Below are positions 27,358 through 35,882 of a stretch of DNA of 47,809 nucleotides, in pieces. Under the pieces are notes generated by a model. That model saw nothing but the letters and a program-made list of their open reading frames with translations, searched no databases and was not told where the DNA came from. Position numbers and translations under genes: made by a program. The stretch lies in NCBI GenBank assembly GCA_030431515.1, contig JAUIIX010000004.1:1-47809 (forward strand), given 5' to 3'. This DNA comes from a bacterium (GTDB lineage: Bacteria > Bacteroidota > Ignavibacteria > Kapaibacteriales > UBA2268). Numbering within the stretch: the first letter of the stretch is position 1; the number at the start of each line of letters is the position of its first letter.

Positions 27358-28212
27358 ATGAAAATTTATCTATTTATTATTTTAGTAAGCTTTTCTCTAA
27401 ATTCTATATTTGCACAATCAAAGTGGAAAAGAAGTGAAGAAATCGTAGAAGCCCCATTTACAATATTCAAATCACCTCAAACATTGAACTTACATACTGC
27501 AGAAGTTTTACCAAAAGGCGATTTATTCTATGGTATTTCTCATAGATTTAATGGTCCAGTTTCTGATGGTTATTCAACTTTCTTTGGTTTAGATAATGGT
27601 GCTGCAATGAGAACTGAACTTGCTTATGGTATAAATGACAAAATGATGATTACATTAGCAAGAGCAAATAGAGAAGCAAATCATGATTTACAATTCAAAT
27701 ATAAGTTTTATCAAACTAAATCATTAGGTCTTCCTTTAATGTTTGCAGTAAATTTAGGTGCTGCTTATATATCAAATCCTCAAATTGAAAGAAGCGATAA
27801 ATCCGAACAATTCCAGTATTTTGGGACTGTGATTATTAATGCTATGTTGTTCGATAAATTAGCAATTGGAGTAACTCCAACATTTTTACATAATACAATT
27901 GCTTTTGCTGATTGTAAAACATATTCACTAAATATTGGCTCTTATATTCAATATTATCTTGGTGATGATATGACAAGTTTTATTTTAGAAGGTGCAAATA
28001 CTGTATCTGGTTGGAGAGGAAATGGAACTACTCCTTTTTATGATACATATTCTTTCGGAGTTGAATTTGAAACAGGTGGACACTTTTTTAAATTATTGCT
28101 ATCAAATAGTAATTTTTTGAATCAATCGCAAATATTAGGTGGTTCTCCTAATGTTTTTAAATTAGATAATTTAGTTTTTGGATTTCAAATCACAAGAAAT
28201 TTTGGTTTATAA
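27358..28212 (+). CDS. DUF5777 family beta-barrel protein
   Basis: 284 residues: a signal peptide (ends NSIFAQ, about residue 20) and a barrel-like body of alternating strands. It matches DUF5777 of Bacteroidota: KSPQTLNLHTAEVLPKGDLF, YGISHRFNGPVSDGYSTFFG, LDNGAAMRTELAYGI and, at the end, DNLVFGFQITRNFGL. Function unknown; the family is commonly encoded next to YceI and haem lipoprotein genes, as here (6 bases after yceI). The last 6 bases overlap the convergent OsmC-family gene. Confidence 0.85.
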   Translation: MKIYLFIILVSFSLNSIFAQSKWKRSEEIVEAPFTIFKSPQTLNLHTAEVLPKGDLFYGISHRFNGPVSDGYSTFFGLDNGAAMRTELAYGINDKMMITLARANREANHDLQFKYKFYQTKSLGLPLMFAVNLGAAYISNPQIERSDKSEQFQYFGTVIINAMLFDKLAIGVTPTFLHNTIAFADCKTYSLNIGSYIQYYLGDDMTSFILEGANTVSGWRGNGTTPFYDTYSFGVEFETGGHFFKLLLSNSNFLNQSQILGGSPNVFKLDNLVFGFQITRNFGL

Positions 28213-28677
28213 TATAAATTCTAAATTATGATTTACTTTAAAATTTAAAGAATTTGCTATAAAACACATTTTGTCTGCTTGATTTAATAGTTTTATAGCA
28301 ATTTCTTTTTTATTCATATCTGTTATTTTTAACTTAATATTCAAATCAACTCTTTCAAATTTACCAATTCCATTTGAATCTATTTTCATTTCAGCACTTG
28401 CTTTATCTCTATAAGATTCAATTATTATTCCACTATCTGCACATAAATGTAAATACCATAGCATAAAACAAGATGAAATTGAAATTAAGAATAATTCTTC
28501 AGGATTGTACTTGCTACTATCTCCCAAAAAATGTGGGTCTGAAGATAATTTTAGAGTTACTTTTCCTTCAGAATTAACTTCATAAGATCTGTCATACTCT
28601 TTATAAGATTTAGTCCCAACTCCCCTATTCCCTTTCCAAGCTAAGTCAATATAATAATTATGTAATTCTTGTTTCAT
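28207..28677 (-). CDS. OsmC family peroxiredoxin-like protein
   Basis: 156 residues of the OsmC/Ohr fold, thiol enzymes that reduce organic hydroperoxides. The two catalytic cysteines are in LISISSCFMLWYLHLCADSG (first Cys) and NQADKMCFIANSL (second). The N-terminal strand KGNRGVGTKSYKEYDRSYEV and DPHFLGDSSKYNPEELFL are family-typical. It starts 1 base after the preceding gene's stop, so the two are probably one transcript. Confidence 0.88.
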   Translation of the reverse strand: MKQELHNYYIDLAWKGNRGVGTKSYKEYDRSYEVNSEGKVTLKLSSDPHFLGDSSKYNPEELFLISISSCFMLWYLHLCADSGIIIESYRDKASAEMKIDSNGIGKFERVDLNIKLKITDMNKKEIAIKLLNQADKMCFIANSLNFKVNHNLEFIL

Positions 28678-28678
28678 A

Positions 28679-29233
28679 TTATTTAAATTTTCCTAAATTA
28701 AAAGTTAATAATGTCCCATAACTATTTCTATCTTTATTAAAATTTGCAAATAAACTAATACCAAACTTAGAATAAGAAGCATTGGTTGGTAATAACTGAA
28801 TCTCTAAAGGAATGCAATAGCCATTTTTGAACTCACTTTCATATTTACTATAAAGTAGGAAGAATGGAATTCTTACTTCACTACCTTTTATAATCTCACC
28901 TCTTTCTAAGTAATAATATACTCCAATTCCACTTGAAAATGTTATTGAAATTTCTTTATATCTTGTTTTATAACCAAGTAATAATAAATATTCTGAAATT
29001 GATTCATTTGGTTTTTTTCCAAGTATATGAATTTCTTGACTTTTGATATTTCTGATTCCAATTGATATATCTTTTATTGAATAATATAGAATTAATGAAC
29101 CACTTACACCAAAATTACTAAATCCAGCACCTACTCCTGCATAAATCTCGTAATTGCTTTTATTCTTAATTTCTTCAGAATATAGTTTGAAATTTAATAT
29201 TATAATACAAAATACTATTAGTATTTTTAACAT
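28679..29233 (-). CDS. Putative outer-membrane protein, unrecognised
   Basis: 184 residues with an N-terminal signal peptide (MLKILIVFCIIILNFKLYSE) and alternating hydrophobic/polar strands (YEIYAGVGAGFSNFGVSGSL, ISITFSSGIGVYYYLERGE, GISLFANFNKDRNSYGTLLT) ending in FNLGKFK, which fits a small eight-strand barrel. No family is recognised. It is immediately upstream of the OsmC-family gene. Confidence 0.6.
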   Translation of the reverse strand: MLKILIVFCIIILNFKLYSEEIKNKSNYEIYAGVGAGFSNFGVSGSLILYYSIKDISIGIRNIKSQEIHILGKKPNESISEYLLLLGYKTRYKEISITFSSGIGVYYYLERGEIIKGSEVRIPFFLLYSKYESEFKNGYCIPLEIQLLPTNASYSKFGISLFANFNKDRNSYGTLLTFNLGKFK

Positions 29234-29262
29234 AATCTAATGATTAATTGTAAATAGTTTTA

Positions 29263-29270
29263 CAAAAATA
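29263..29270 (-). promoter_or_regulatory. TAnnTTTG box for the 28679-29233 gene
   Basis: TATTTTTG on the minus strand, 29 bases before the ATG at 29233, directly downstream of the terminator of the previous gene. Confidence 0.4.
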
Positions 29271-29279
29271 ATAAAATAC

Positions 29280-29306
29280 AGCCACTAAATTATTATTTTA
29301 GTGGCT
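29280..29306 (-). terminator. Hairpin after the YD-repeat T9SS gene
   Basis: AGCCACTAAA, seven bases, TTTAGTGGCT: a perfect 10-bp stem 25 bases past the stop at 29332, followed on the minus strand by T-rich sequence. Plus-strand T-runs follow it as well. Confidence 0.7.
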
Positions 29307-29331
29307 ATAATTAATTTTTTGACTTTTTTTA

Positions 29332-30774
29332 TTAGTTTTTAATAAACTTACCACTATATTTCTGACCATCAAGTTCAATCATGTATATATAAGAACCATT
29401 TATTAACTTATCTACATTCACATCTTTTTTGATGTTAAGATTTTGATTTAAGATTGATTTTCCAGTAATATCAAGAATTTCAATATTAGCACTATTATAA
29501 ACTTTATCTAAGTTAATATTTAATATATCAACTGCAGGATTTGGATATATATTAATTAGAGATTTAGATATTGGTTTTATATCTACACCTAATTGAATTT
29601 GTTTAGTTGAATAATACATCTTACTAGGTGCCTCCAAATTTAGCCAGTCATTTATCATTCCAAACCAAATATAGTAATCCATAGATAATGGTTTATTAAA
29701 AAATTCTCTATTTAATAACTCATTTTCATTTGTTGATGGAATCAAAAGTTCATCTCTACCTACTGAGTAATCATAATTTAGAACAGACTTAAATGTTTTT
29801 TCATATTCTTCTGTTTCTTCATTCAAGTCATACTCAATACTTTCTAATATATTTCCTTTATCATCATACACATACTCTTCTTGACTTTCAATTGAGATTT
29901 CACCATCATAAATTTTGTATGATTTGTACATTTTCACACTTCCATCTTCATAATATTCATAAGTTTCTGAATAATTCTCCTCATAAATATCATCGTAAAA
30001 ATAACTTGTAGTTTTCTCAATTAAATTTCCATTCAAATAAACATAATCTGTTTTTTCTGTTTCTACCCATTCATCATCTTGTAAGTAATAAGATTTTGTT
30101 AGTTTAATTTGATTATTTGAGTTATATGTATATTCTTTTTTACCTGACAAATACCAGTCAGATGCAAAATTAAAAGTTTGTTCTTCAAATACATCGCCAT
30201 TAGAATTGTAAAGAAAAACTATTCTTTCTGAAAATTGCCAATCATCTCCATTTATATATTGGATTATTTTTTCAGATAACTGCCCATCATTATTATATGA
30301 AAATTCATGTAAATAATTTTCATACCATAGTTTATACTCTTGGTCATAATATGAATTAGTTTCTTCAACTTTTCTATTTTGATTGTCATATTTATAAGTT
30401 GTTACATCAGTTAATACAAAATCATTTTTTTCAACATCAAACAATTGATAATTATTCTCCAAAATATTATTTCCTTTTGAGTCGTACTCAAAAACAATTT
30501 TAGTTTTGTATTCTGGTCCTAATACTTCTGATAAATCCATTATAACTGAATCTAAAGCAAATTTTTCAACTGTAGAATTAGCAGAATTTAATCTAATTCT
30601 ATTATGTTTACTTACATCAAAACTATTTCTTTTATCATTGTTAGTATTTTTAAAAGATTTGTTTAATAAATATTTATAAAGTTCTTTTTTATAAACTTTA
30701 TCAATTGAAATATTTTCACTTCTCAAGCTATTGAAAGTAAAAATTATTAAAAAAATGCATAAAAATTTTCTCAT
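29332..30774 (-). CDS. T9SS-secreted protein with tyrosine-rich YD-like repeats
   Basis: 480 residues. After a signal peptide (MRKFLCIFLIIFTFNSLRSE) residues about 95-340 hold imperfect repeats of about 20-30 residues with the pattern Y-x-D/N-x2-G-x-(Q/N), such as TTYKYDNQNRKVEET, FSYNNDGQLSEKII, FLYNSNGDVFEEQ and YVYDDKGNILESIEY. This resembles RHS/YD or DUF3836-type repeats that build beta-rich surface proteins. The last 75 residues are a T9SS sorting domain (INIYPNPAVDILNINL, then GSYIYMIELDGQKYSGKF). Partner and function unknown; surface display is expected. Confidence 0.85.
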   Translation of the reverse strand: MRKFLCIFLIIFTFNSLRSENISIDKVYKKELYKYLLNKSFKNTNNDKRNSFDVSKHNRIRLNSANSTVEKFALDSVIMDLSEVLGPEYKTKIVFEYDSKGNNILENNYQLFDVEKNDFVLTDVTTYKYDNQNRKVEETNSYYDQEYKLWYENYLHEFSYNNDGQLSEKIIQYINGDDWQFSERIVFLYNSNGDVFEEQTFNFASDWYLSGKKEYTYNSNNQIKLTKSYYLQDDEWVETEKTDYVYLNGNLIEKTTSYFYDDIYEENYSETYEYYEDGSVKMYKSYKIYDGEISIESQEEYVYDDKGNILESIEYDLNEETEEYEKTFKSVLNYDYSVGRDELLIPSTNENELLNREFFNKPLSMDYYIWFGMINDWLNLEAPSKMYYSTKQIQLGVDIKPISKSLINIYPNPAVDILNINLDKVYNSANIEILDITGKSILNQNLNIKKDVNVDKLINGSYIYMIELDGQKYSGKFIKN

Positions 30775-30872
30775 ATATCACCTATATATTTGTTTATAAA
30801 ATTAAAAGATTAACGAACAGAAGTTAAAAAAGTTTTATAAAACATTAATTTTATATTTTTTATTTTATTTCT

Positions 30873-30880
30873 TAATTTTG
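30873..30880 (+). promoter_or_regulatory. TAnnTTTG -7 box for the sugar aminotransferase
   Basis: TAATTTTG, 33 bases before the ATG at 30914, in a T-rich region. No clear -33 TTTG. Confidence 0.4.
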
Positions 30881-30913
30881 TAATAATATTAATACATTTA
30901 TTTTTAGGACATT

Positions 30914-32026
30914 ATGCAATTTATAGATTTAAAAACTCAATATAACAAAATTAAAGATCAAGTAGATAAAAGCATTATTAAAGTGTTAGAATCTGGTGCT
31001 TACATTGGCGGACCAGAAATCACTCAATTAGAAGAACAACTTGCCGAATTTGCAGGTGTAAAACATTGTCTTGCTTGCTCAAATGGAACTGATGCATTAC
31101 TTATACCTTTAATGGCTTGGGATGTTAAACCAGGTGATGCTGTATTTACTACTTCATTTACTTTTATAGCAAGTGGCGAAGTTATTGCACTTCGTGGCGC
31201 AACTCCTGTTTTTGTTGATATTGACCCAGATACTTATAATATGTGTCCTGATTCTTTAGAAAACGCAATTCAAAAAGTAATAAATACTACTAACCTAAAC
31301 CCAAAAGCAATTATTCCAGTTGACTTATTTGGTTTGGCTGCTGACTATACTAAACTAAATGCTATTGCTAAAAAATATAATATGAAAGTCTTAGAAGATG
31401 GTGCACAATCTTTTGGTGGAACTTTCAAAGGTCAAAGAACTGCTTCATTTGGTGATGCTGCTTCTACATCATTTTATCCTGCTAAACCATTAGGAGCTTA
31501 TGGTGATGCAGGTGCTAGTTTTACAAATGACGATTCTATGATTGAAATATTCCGTTCAATTAGAGTTCATGGAATGGGAACAGATAAATATGACAATATC
31601 AGAATAGGCATCAATGGTAGAATGTCAACTATTCAAGCGGCTGTTTTACTTGCTAAATTAACTATTTTTGAAGATGAATTAGTAACAAGAGAACGAATTG
31701 CTCGTAACTATCACCAATTACTTGATGGAAAAGTGAAAATCCCAACAACTCCAGAAAACTATACTTCTGCTTGGGCTCAATATACAATTCAAGTAGAAAG
31801 TCCAGAAAAAAGGAATGAAATCTTTAATAGATTTAAAGAAAATGGTATTCCATATTCAGTTTTCTACCCTCTTCCATTACACATGCAAACAGCTTATAAA
31901 GATATTTGTATAAATGCAGACGATATGAGTAAGTCAGAATTTGCTGCAGAAAGAGTTTTTTCAATTCCTATGCACCCTTACTTAGAAGAAAAAGATCAAG
32001 AAAAAATTACAAATCTTATTTATTAA
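30914..32026 (+). CDS. DegT/DnrJ/EryC1/StrS sugar aminotransferase, WbpE-like
   Basis: 370-residue PLP enzyme that aminates a nucleotide-linked keto-sugar for a glycan. Hallmarks are FIDLKTQYNKI, YIGGPEITQLEEQLAEFAGV, CSNGTDAL, VFTTSFTFIASGEVI, IPVDLFG, VLEDGAQSFG (Asp162) and TSFYPAKPLGAYGDAG (Lys191, PLP Schiff base), with HPYLEEKDQ near the end. The PAKPLGAYGDAG stretch resembles WbpE/WlbC-type enzymes that make UDP-2,3-diacetamido sugars, but no matching dehydrogenase or acetyltransferase is near, so the sugar is uncertain. Confidence 0.9.
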   Translation: MQFIDLKTQYNKIKDQVDKSIIKVLESGAYIGGPEITQLEEQLAEFAGVKHCLACSNGTDALLIPLMAWDVKPGDAVFTTSFTFIASGEVIALRGATPVFVDIDPDTYNMCPDSLENAIQKVINTTNLNPKAIIPVDLFGLAADYTKLNAIAKKYNMKVLEDGAQSFGGTFKGQRTASFGDAASTSFYPAKPLGAYGDAGASFTNDDSMIEIFRSIRVHGMGTDKYDNIRIGINGRMSTIQAAVLLAKLTIFEDELVTRERIARNYHQLLDGKVKIPTTPENYTSAWAQYTIQVESPEKRNEIFNRFKENGIPYSVFYPLPLHMQTAYKDICINADDMSKSEFAAERVFSIPMHPYLEEKDQEKITNLIY

Positions 32027-32050
32027 TAATATTTTGATTTATATAATTTT

Positions 32051-32079
32051 AGCAGGAGTTTGAATACTATACTCCTGCT
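32051..32079 (+). terminator. Terminator after the aminotransferase
   Basis: AGCAGGAGT, 11 bases, ACTCCTGCT, then a T-run: 9-bp GC-containing stem 24 bases past the stop. Confidence 0.85.
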
Positions 32080-32130
32080 TTTTATTTATACTATATTTAT
32101 ATTTTATTTTTTTTATAATTTATAATTATC

Positions 32131-32138
32131 TAATTTTG
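32131..32138 (+). promoter_or_regulatory. TAnnTTTG box before the 53-codon ORF
   Basis: TAATTTTG, 34 bases before the ATG at 32173. It could instead serve the TRIC-type gene further downstream. Confidence 0.35.
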
Positions 32139-32172
32139 AATTATTATTTACGTTTTTTTTGGATTTATATAA

Positions 32173-32334
32173 ATGAAAAACACACAATTACTCTATAATG
32201 TGCCAAAAGCACCCGATCTATTAGTTACAGATTCTGTATCTACATTTTCTTTATCTGCTTCACTTTCAATTCAAAATATCCAAATTATTTCAATTCATAG
32301 GCACATGTCTATTATTCGAATGCTTAAGCATTAA
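32173..32334 (+). CDS. Possible small ORF, 53 residues
   Basis: ATG to TAA, translating to MKNTQLLYNVPKAPDLLVTD followed by a Ser/Leu-rich stretch and an Ile/His/Arg/Met-rich end (SIHRHMSIIRMLKH). A promoter-like box lies 34 bases upstream and a terminator just before that, so it is positioned like a gene or a leader. No family is recognised and there is no obvious ribosome-binding site. It may be non-coding. Confidence 0.25.
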   Translation: MKNTQLLYNVPKAPDLLVTDSVSTFSLSASLSIQNIQIISIHRHMSIIRMLKH

Positions 32335-32402
32335 TACTCGTTTTTAAAATACCCTTTTTTACTATTTAAAATTAATTATCAATTTAATCTTTAAGGATTA
32401 GA

Positions 32403-33032
32403 ATGTTTCTGTTAGAAATATTTAATCTTATTGCAATATTTGTATTTGCAATAAGTGCATCACTTTCTGCAATTAAGCGAAAGTTTGATTTGTTCGGTAT
32501 TGCCTTCGTTGCGTTTATAACTAGCGTTGGAGGAGGAACCGTTAGAGATGTTTTATTAGGCAAATTCCCAGTTGGCTGGATGCAAGATTCAACTTTTTCT
32601 TACATCATTATTGCTGGTATTATTGTTTCCTTCTTATTTACCAAATACTTATCAAAACTAAAGAAAACTTTCTTTTGGTTTGACACTATTGGTATTGGTG
32701 TCGCAGCTGTATTAGGTACACATAAAGCATTAGAAGCTGGACTGAGTGAACCACTTTGTATTCTATTCGGAGTGATTAGTGCAATATTTGGTGGAGTTAT
32801 CCGAGATACTTTATGCAATGATATACCACTTATTTTTAGAAAAGAAATTTATGCAACTGCTTGTTTAGTAGGTAGTATCCTTTATTTATTACTATACAAA
32901 TTAGGATTAAATTTCTATTGGACTATGCCTATTACTATGCTTACTACTATCTCAATAAGAATATTATCAATCAAATATAAAGTTAGATTACCAGATTTGA
33001 CTTATAAATTAAAAGGAAATCCAAATGTATAA
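32403..33032 (+). CDS. TRIC-type cation channel family protein (UPF0126/YadS-like)
   Basis: 209 residues with about seven membrane helices in two related halves. Each half has a glycine-rich helix ending in Arg-Asp: ITSVGGGTVRDVLLG (first) and ISAIFGGVIRDTLCND (second). The intervening sequences FFWFDTIGIGVAAVLGTHKA and FRKEIYATACLVGSILYLL also fit. Bacterial members form trimeric K+-permeable channels related to animal TRIC. Inner membrane. The tiny ORF at 33025 overlaps its end. Confidence 0.9.
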   Translation: MFLLEIFNLIAIFVFAISASLSAIKRKFDLFGIAFVAFITSVGGGTVRDVLLGKFPVGWMQDSTFSYIIIAGIIVSFLFTKYLSKLKKTFFWFDTIGIGVAAVLGTHKALEAGLSEPLCILFGVISAIFGGVIRDTLCNDIPLIFRKEIYATACLVGSILYLLLYKLGLNFYWTMPITMLTTISIRILSIKYKVRLPDLTYKLKGNPNV

Positions 33033-33180
33033 GAAAATTATAATTTCAGAAGAAGAATTTAATTTAAAAATTCCAAAAGATCTACAAGGAAAAGCAATAG
33101 AAATCTATATATTTCCTGTTGAAGATTCTAAAAGAAATTCTAAAAAAAATATAAAGAAGATTAGTAATAATTATTACTAA
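33025..33180 (+). CDS. Small protein, 51 residues, antitoxin-like
   Basis: ATG overlaps the last codons of the channel gene and the product is MYKKIIISEEEFNLKIPKDL followed by QGKAIEIYIFPVED and a Lys/Asn-rich tail. The I-P-K-D-L-Q-G-K-x-(I/V)-E-I-x-I-F-P pattern recalls short antitoxin-like proteins often paired with PIN or RelE toxins, but no toxin gene is adjacent. It overlaps the 3' end of the convergent sixA by 4 bases. Translational coupling to the channel gene supports a real gene; the role is unknown. Confidence 0.5.
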   Translation: MYKKIIISEEEFNLKIPKDLQGKAIEIYIFPVEDSKRNSKKNIKKISNNYY

Positions 33181-33683
33181 TCTCCTTTTCCAGTATAGTT
33201 TTTAGGGTAATCAAATACTTCAAGTTTGCCATTATTATCATTTATCTGATTCCAATAGTCAACATCAAATTTGATAACAGCAATACCGCAAGTTGGTAAA
33301 TTACCAATTATTTCACCAGTATAGTAAGTAATTAATGAAGTAAAATCAGGATTATGCCCAAAATACATTACGCAATCAATATTGTCAGATAGATTTTGGG
33401 TATTAGTTCTGATAAATGAAGTACCACTTCCGTAAATTTCTCTTTCAAAAGAATAATTATTTTGATTTAGATTTAGTTCTTTTATAAAATACTCTGCAGT
33501 AGTTTTTGCTCTAACTGCCGATGATGAATATAAATAATCAACTTTAATATTTCTTTCTGCAAACTTTTTAGCCATCAAAGGAGCATCATGTAATCCCCTT
33601 TTACTTAATACTCTATCATAATCAGATAACTCAGGGTTATCCCAATCAGATTTTGCGTGTCTATTTAAAATTATTCTTTTCAT
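33177..33683 (-). CDS. SixA-like histidine phosphatase
   Basis: 168-residue histidine phosphatase superfamily protein. The N-terminal motif is ILNRHAKSDW (His9, the phosphorylated His, in an RHxKS context as in SixA), followed by LSKRGLHDAPLMAKKF, LYSSSAVRAKTTAEYF (second Arg) and the late YFGHNPDFTSLI (second His). E. coli SixA dephosphorylates a phosphohistidine protein; the substrate here is unknown. The start is 8 bases after the LCP-family gene. Confidence 0.88.
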   Translation of the reverse strand: MKRIILNRHAKSDWDNPELSDYDRVLSKRGLHDAPLMAKKFAERNIKVDYLYSSSAVRAKTTAEYFIKELNLNQNNYSFEREIYGSGTSFIRTNTQNLSDNIDCVMYFGHNPDFTSLITYYTGEIIGNLPTCGIAVIKFDVDYWNQINDNNGKLEVFDYPKNYTGKGD

Positions 33684-33691
33684 ATCTTTAC

Positions 33692-34948
33692 CTAATTATA
33701 ATCTATATTAATTACTTTTTGTGCATCTTTGAATTTACCCATATCAGTATATGCTTGTGATAAAATATCTTTAAATCTTGATTTTATCGCATTTCTGATT
33801 CTTAAATCACTAATCTGAAGCCATGCTCTTTGTTCAAAGTATCTTTTTAATTTATTTACTTTTAATTGATTATTGTTTTTTAAATCTGCTTCATCTAATA
33901 TTTCTAATAATTTGCCAGCAACATATTCAGATTTATTTTCAAAAACATTAATTTCATTTTTAGCAATCAAAGAATCATATTGACTTGTATCAAATAAATC
34001 AATTTCTTCATAAGTTGTATTAATAGTAGGCTTAACATGATTATCAATATTACTATCTCTCAAATTATTCAAATCTAATTGTGCCATAATACTATTAATA
34101 TCTTCAATATTAATATTCGTACTCACTAAATTAAGAAAGAAATTTAACATATAATCATTAGTTTCAGAAAATATATCTTTAGTCTTAATTATAGATTTCT
34201 TAATAAACTTACCTTGATTATAAGTCCTTTGATAATCACCAGTTCTGTAGCTTTTCCTATCTCTTAGCATTTGAAGAGCTACACTTGGGTTTTTGAATCC
34301 AAGTTTTTCGAGTAAGCCAATTGCCTGCGAGAATCCAATTTCAACATAGAAATGAATTTTGTCAAGTTCAGCAATTTTAGCAAGTTCTTCTAAATAAGCA
34401 CTTCTACCTTTTCTACCAAGTACATTAGTTAGTAAATTAAATTTGTCAAGTGAATCCTCTTCAAAGCCAGCATTAGCATAAGTATCTCTTGGAATTGAGA
34501 ATATTTCTATTGAGTTCTTTTCAGGAATAATAGAAATAATATGATTTGCATCTGCATGTCTGTATCTCTCCCCAATCCGGCTATCAACACCAGTTAATGC
34601 AATATTAATTCTATTTCCGGAAAATACTTTTTTGTATATCTTCTTTTCATCTTCATCAATAATAAAAGGCACTTTTAATTCATTTGAATCTGAAATATTA
34701 ATAATGTAAGTTGTTGTGTCATAAGAAGTGAAAGATGCTTCACTGTAAACTGAATTATAATTAGAATCTAAAATCACTCCTTCATTTGCTTTAAGAAATG
34801 GAGTAAAAGTCATATTTTTACTGTCTTGTATTTCAAAGGTCTTTTCTTTTCGATTAGTCGCTACTAAAACTATAAAAGATATAGAGATAACAAGACCCAA
34901 AATAATGAGTGCAAAAGCTAAAATGAATATGGATTTTTTTAAACTAAT
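33692..34948 (-). CDS. LytR-CpsA-Psr (LCP) family protein
   Basis: Membrane-anchored LCP domain protein. Key motifs are NIALTGVDSRIGERYRHAD, where Asp and Arg bind the pyrophosphate of a polyprenyl-linked glycan, ANHIISIIPEKNSIEIFSIP and the following RDT. LCP proteins transfer glycans from undecaprenyl carriers to peptidoglycan or protein. TTG at 34900 would cut the anchor helix short. The frame continues upstream to an ATT at 34946-34948 that overlaps the TAG stop of the EamA gene, giving the N-terminus MSLKKSIFILAFALIILGLV, a full transmembrane helix after a basic residue pair; I therefore propose ATT as start. No ATG is available. The C-terminal 200 residues are helical and unrecognised. 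Confidence 0.85.
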   Translation of the reverse strand: MSLKKSIFILAFALIILGLVISISFIVLVATNRKEKTFEIQDSKNMTFTPFLKANEGVILDSNYNSVYSEASFTSYDTTTYIINISDSNELKVPFIIDEDEKKIYKKVFSGNRINIALTGVDSRIGERYRHADANHIISIIPEKNSIEIFSIPRDTYANAGFEEDSLDKFNLLTNVLGRKGRSAYLEELAKIAELDKIHFYVEIGFSQAIGLLEKLGFKNPSVALQMLRDRKSYRTGDYQRTYNQGKFIKKSIIKTKDIFSETNDYMLNFFLNLVSTNINIEDINSIMAQLDLNNLRDSNIDNHVKPTINTTYEEIDLFDTSQYDSLIAKNEINVFENKSEYVAGKLLEILDEADLKNNNQLKVNKLKRYFEQRAWLQISDLRIRNAIKSRFKDILSQAYTDMGKFKDAQKVINIDYN

Positions 34949-35843
34949 TACTTGTTCCTATTTTTAACATATTTAACATTGGTCGTCCCAATTCTGAAAT
35001 CAAAACACCACTAAATAAAACAATGGCTCCAATAAATTCAACTCTTGATAAATATTCACCAAGAAATATTAAAGCAAACCCAGCTGCAAATATTGGTTCT
35101 AATGAAAATATTAGCGCAGCTTTAACTGGTGTAGTATATTTTTGAAAATTAGTATGAATAAACATCAATACAAAAGATGCTAATATTCCATTAAATAACA
35201 CAGAGATTATTAAGTTTGAATCCCAAATAATGAAAGCACTATTATATTCAAAAATAAAAAATCCAAGTGTAACTACAAATAACATCGACACCAATTGCAA
35301 AAATACTAAATTTATTGTTAAGTTTTTAGTCTTATTTTCATTTGTAAATTTATCAAGCAATGGAATAAAGATAGCCCAGCAAAATGTAGAAAGAAATGTA
35401 TAAACATCTCCTTTGTTAATATCATTGAAATCAGGGTCAGTAAAAATATATAAACCAACGAATGCAATTACAACTCCAATTTTCGAGAACAACAATATAT
35501 CTCTTTTTGATAATAGTTTAAAAGTAAAAGGAGTTATAACAACTGTTAGTCCAGTTATAAAAGCAGATTTTTGAATAGTAGTATGCTCCAAACCAATAGT
35601 TTGAAGTATGAATCCAATTCCGAAAATAGCCCCTAATAATAAACCATTTTTAATCAAAACAGGGTCATTAAAATTAAGTTTTTTCCAAAAAACAACGACA
35701 GTTAAAACAATAGCAATTAAAAACCTCATTATCAAATAAAGAAATGGACCTGTGAAATCTAAACCTAATTTGATAAAAAGAAATGTAGCACCCCATATTA
35801 CTGTCATTAATAACAGCATAGATTCGGCTTTCCAAGACGGCAA
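34944..35843 (-). CDS. EamA (DMT superfamily) transporter
   Basis: 299 residues, about ten membrane helices in two EamA repeats. The first has LLLMTVIWGATFLFIKLGLD and LIMRFLIAIVLTVVVFWK; the second has VYTFLSTFCWAIFIPLLDKF and the ending SRVEFIGAIVLFSGVLISEL. Family members export or import small metabolites; the substrate is unknown. The stop codon overlaps the proposed start of the LCP-family gene, so the three genes EamA, LCP and SixA form one operon. Confidence 0.9.
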   Translation of the reverse strand: MPSWKAESMLLLMTVIWGATFLFIKLGLDFTGPFLYLIMRFLIAIVLTVVVFWKKLNFNDPVLIKNGLLLGAIFGIGFILQTIGLEHTTIQKSAFITGLTVVITPFTFKLLSKRDILLFSKIGVVIAFVGLYIFTDPDFNDINKGDVYTFLSTFCWAIFIPLLDKFTNENKTKNLTINLVFLQLVSMLFVVTLGFFIFEYNSAFIIWDSNLIISVLFNGILASFVLMFIHTNFQKYTTPVKAALIFSLEPIFAAGFALIFLGEYLSRVEFIGAIVLFSGVLISELGRPMLNMLKIGTSN

Positions 35844-35874
35844 ATTAACCTCGATTTTTGTAATAAAAAGATTA

Positions 35875-35882
35875 CAAAATTA
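35875..35882 (-). promoter_or_regulatory. TAnnTTTG -7 box for the EamA operon
   Basis: TAATTTTG on the minus strand, 31 bases before the ATG at 35843. A TTTG lies 12 bases further upstream, shorter than ideal spacing. Confidence 0.45.

Larger units (their letters stand above)
32027..32402. other. 376-base intergenic stretch with terminator and one small ORF
   Basis: Between the aminotransferase and the TRIC-type gene. It holds the terminator at 32051, a TAATTTTG box at 32131 and a 53-codon ORF at 32173-32334. The rest is AT-rich with no other structure seen. Confidence 0.6.
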
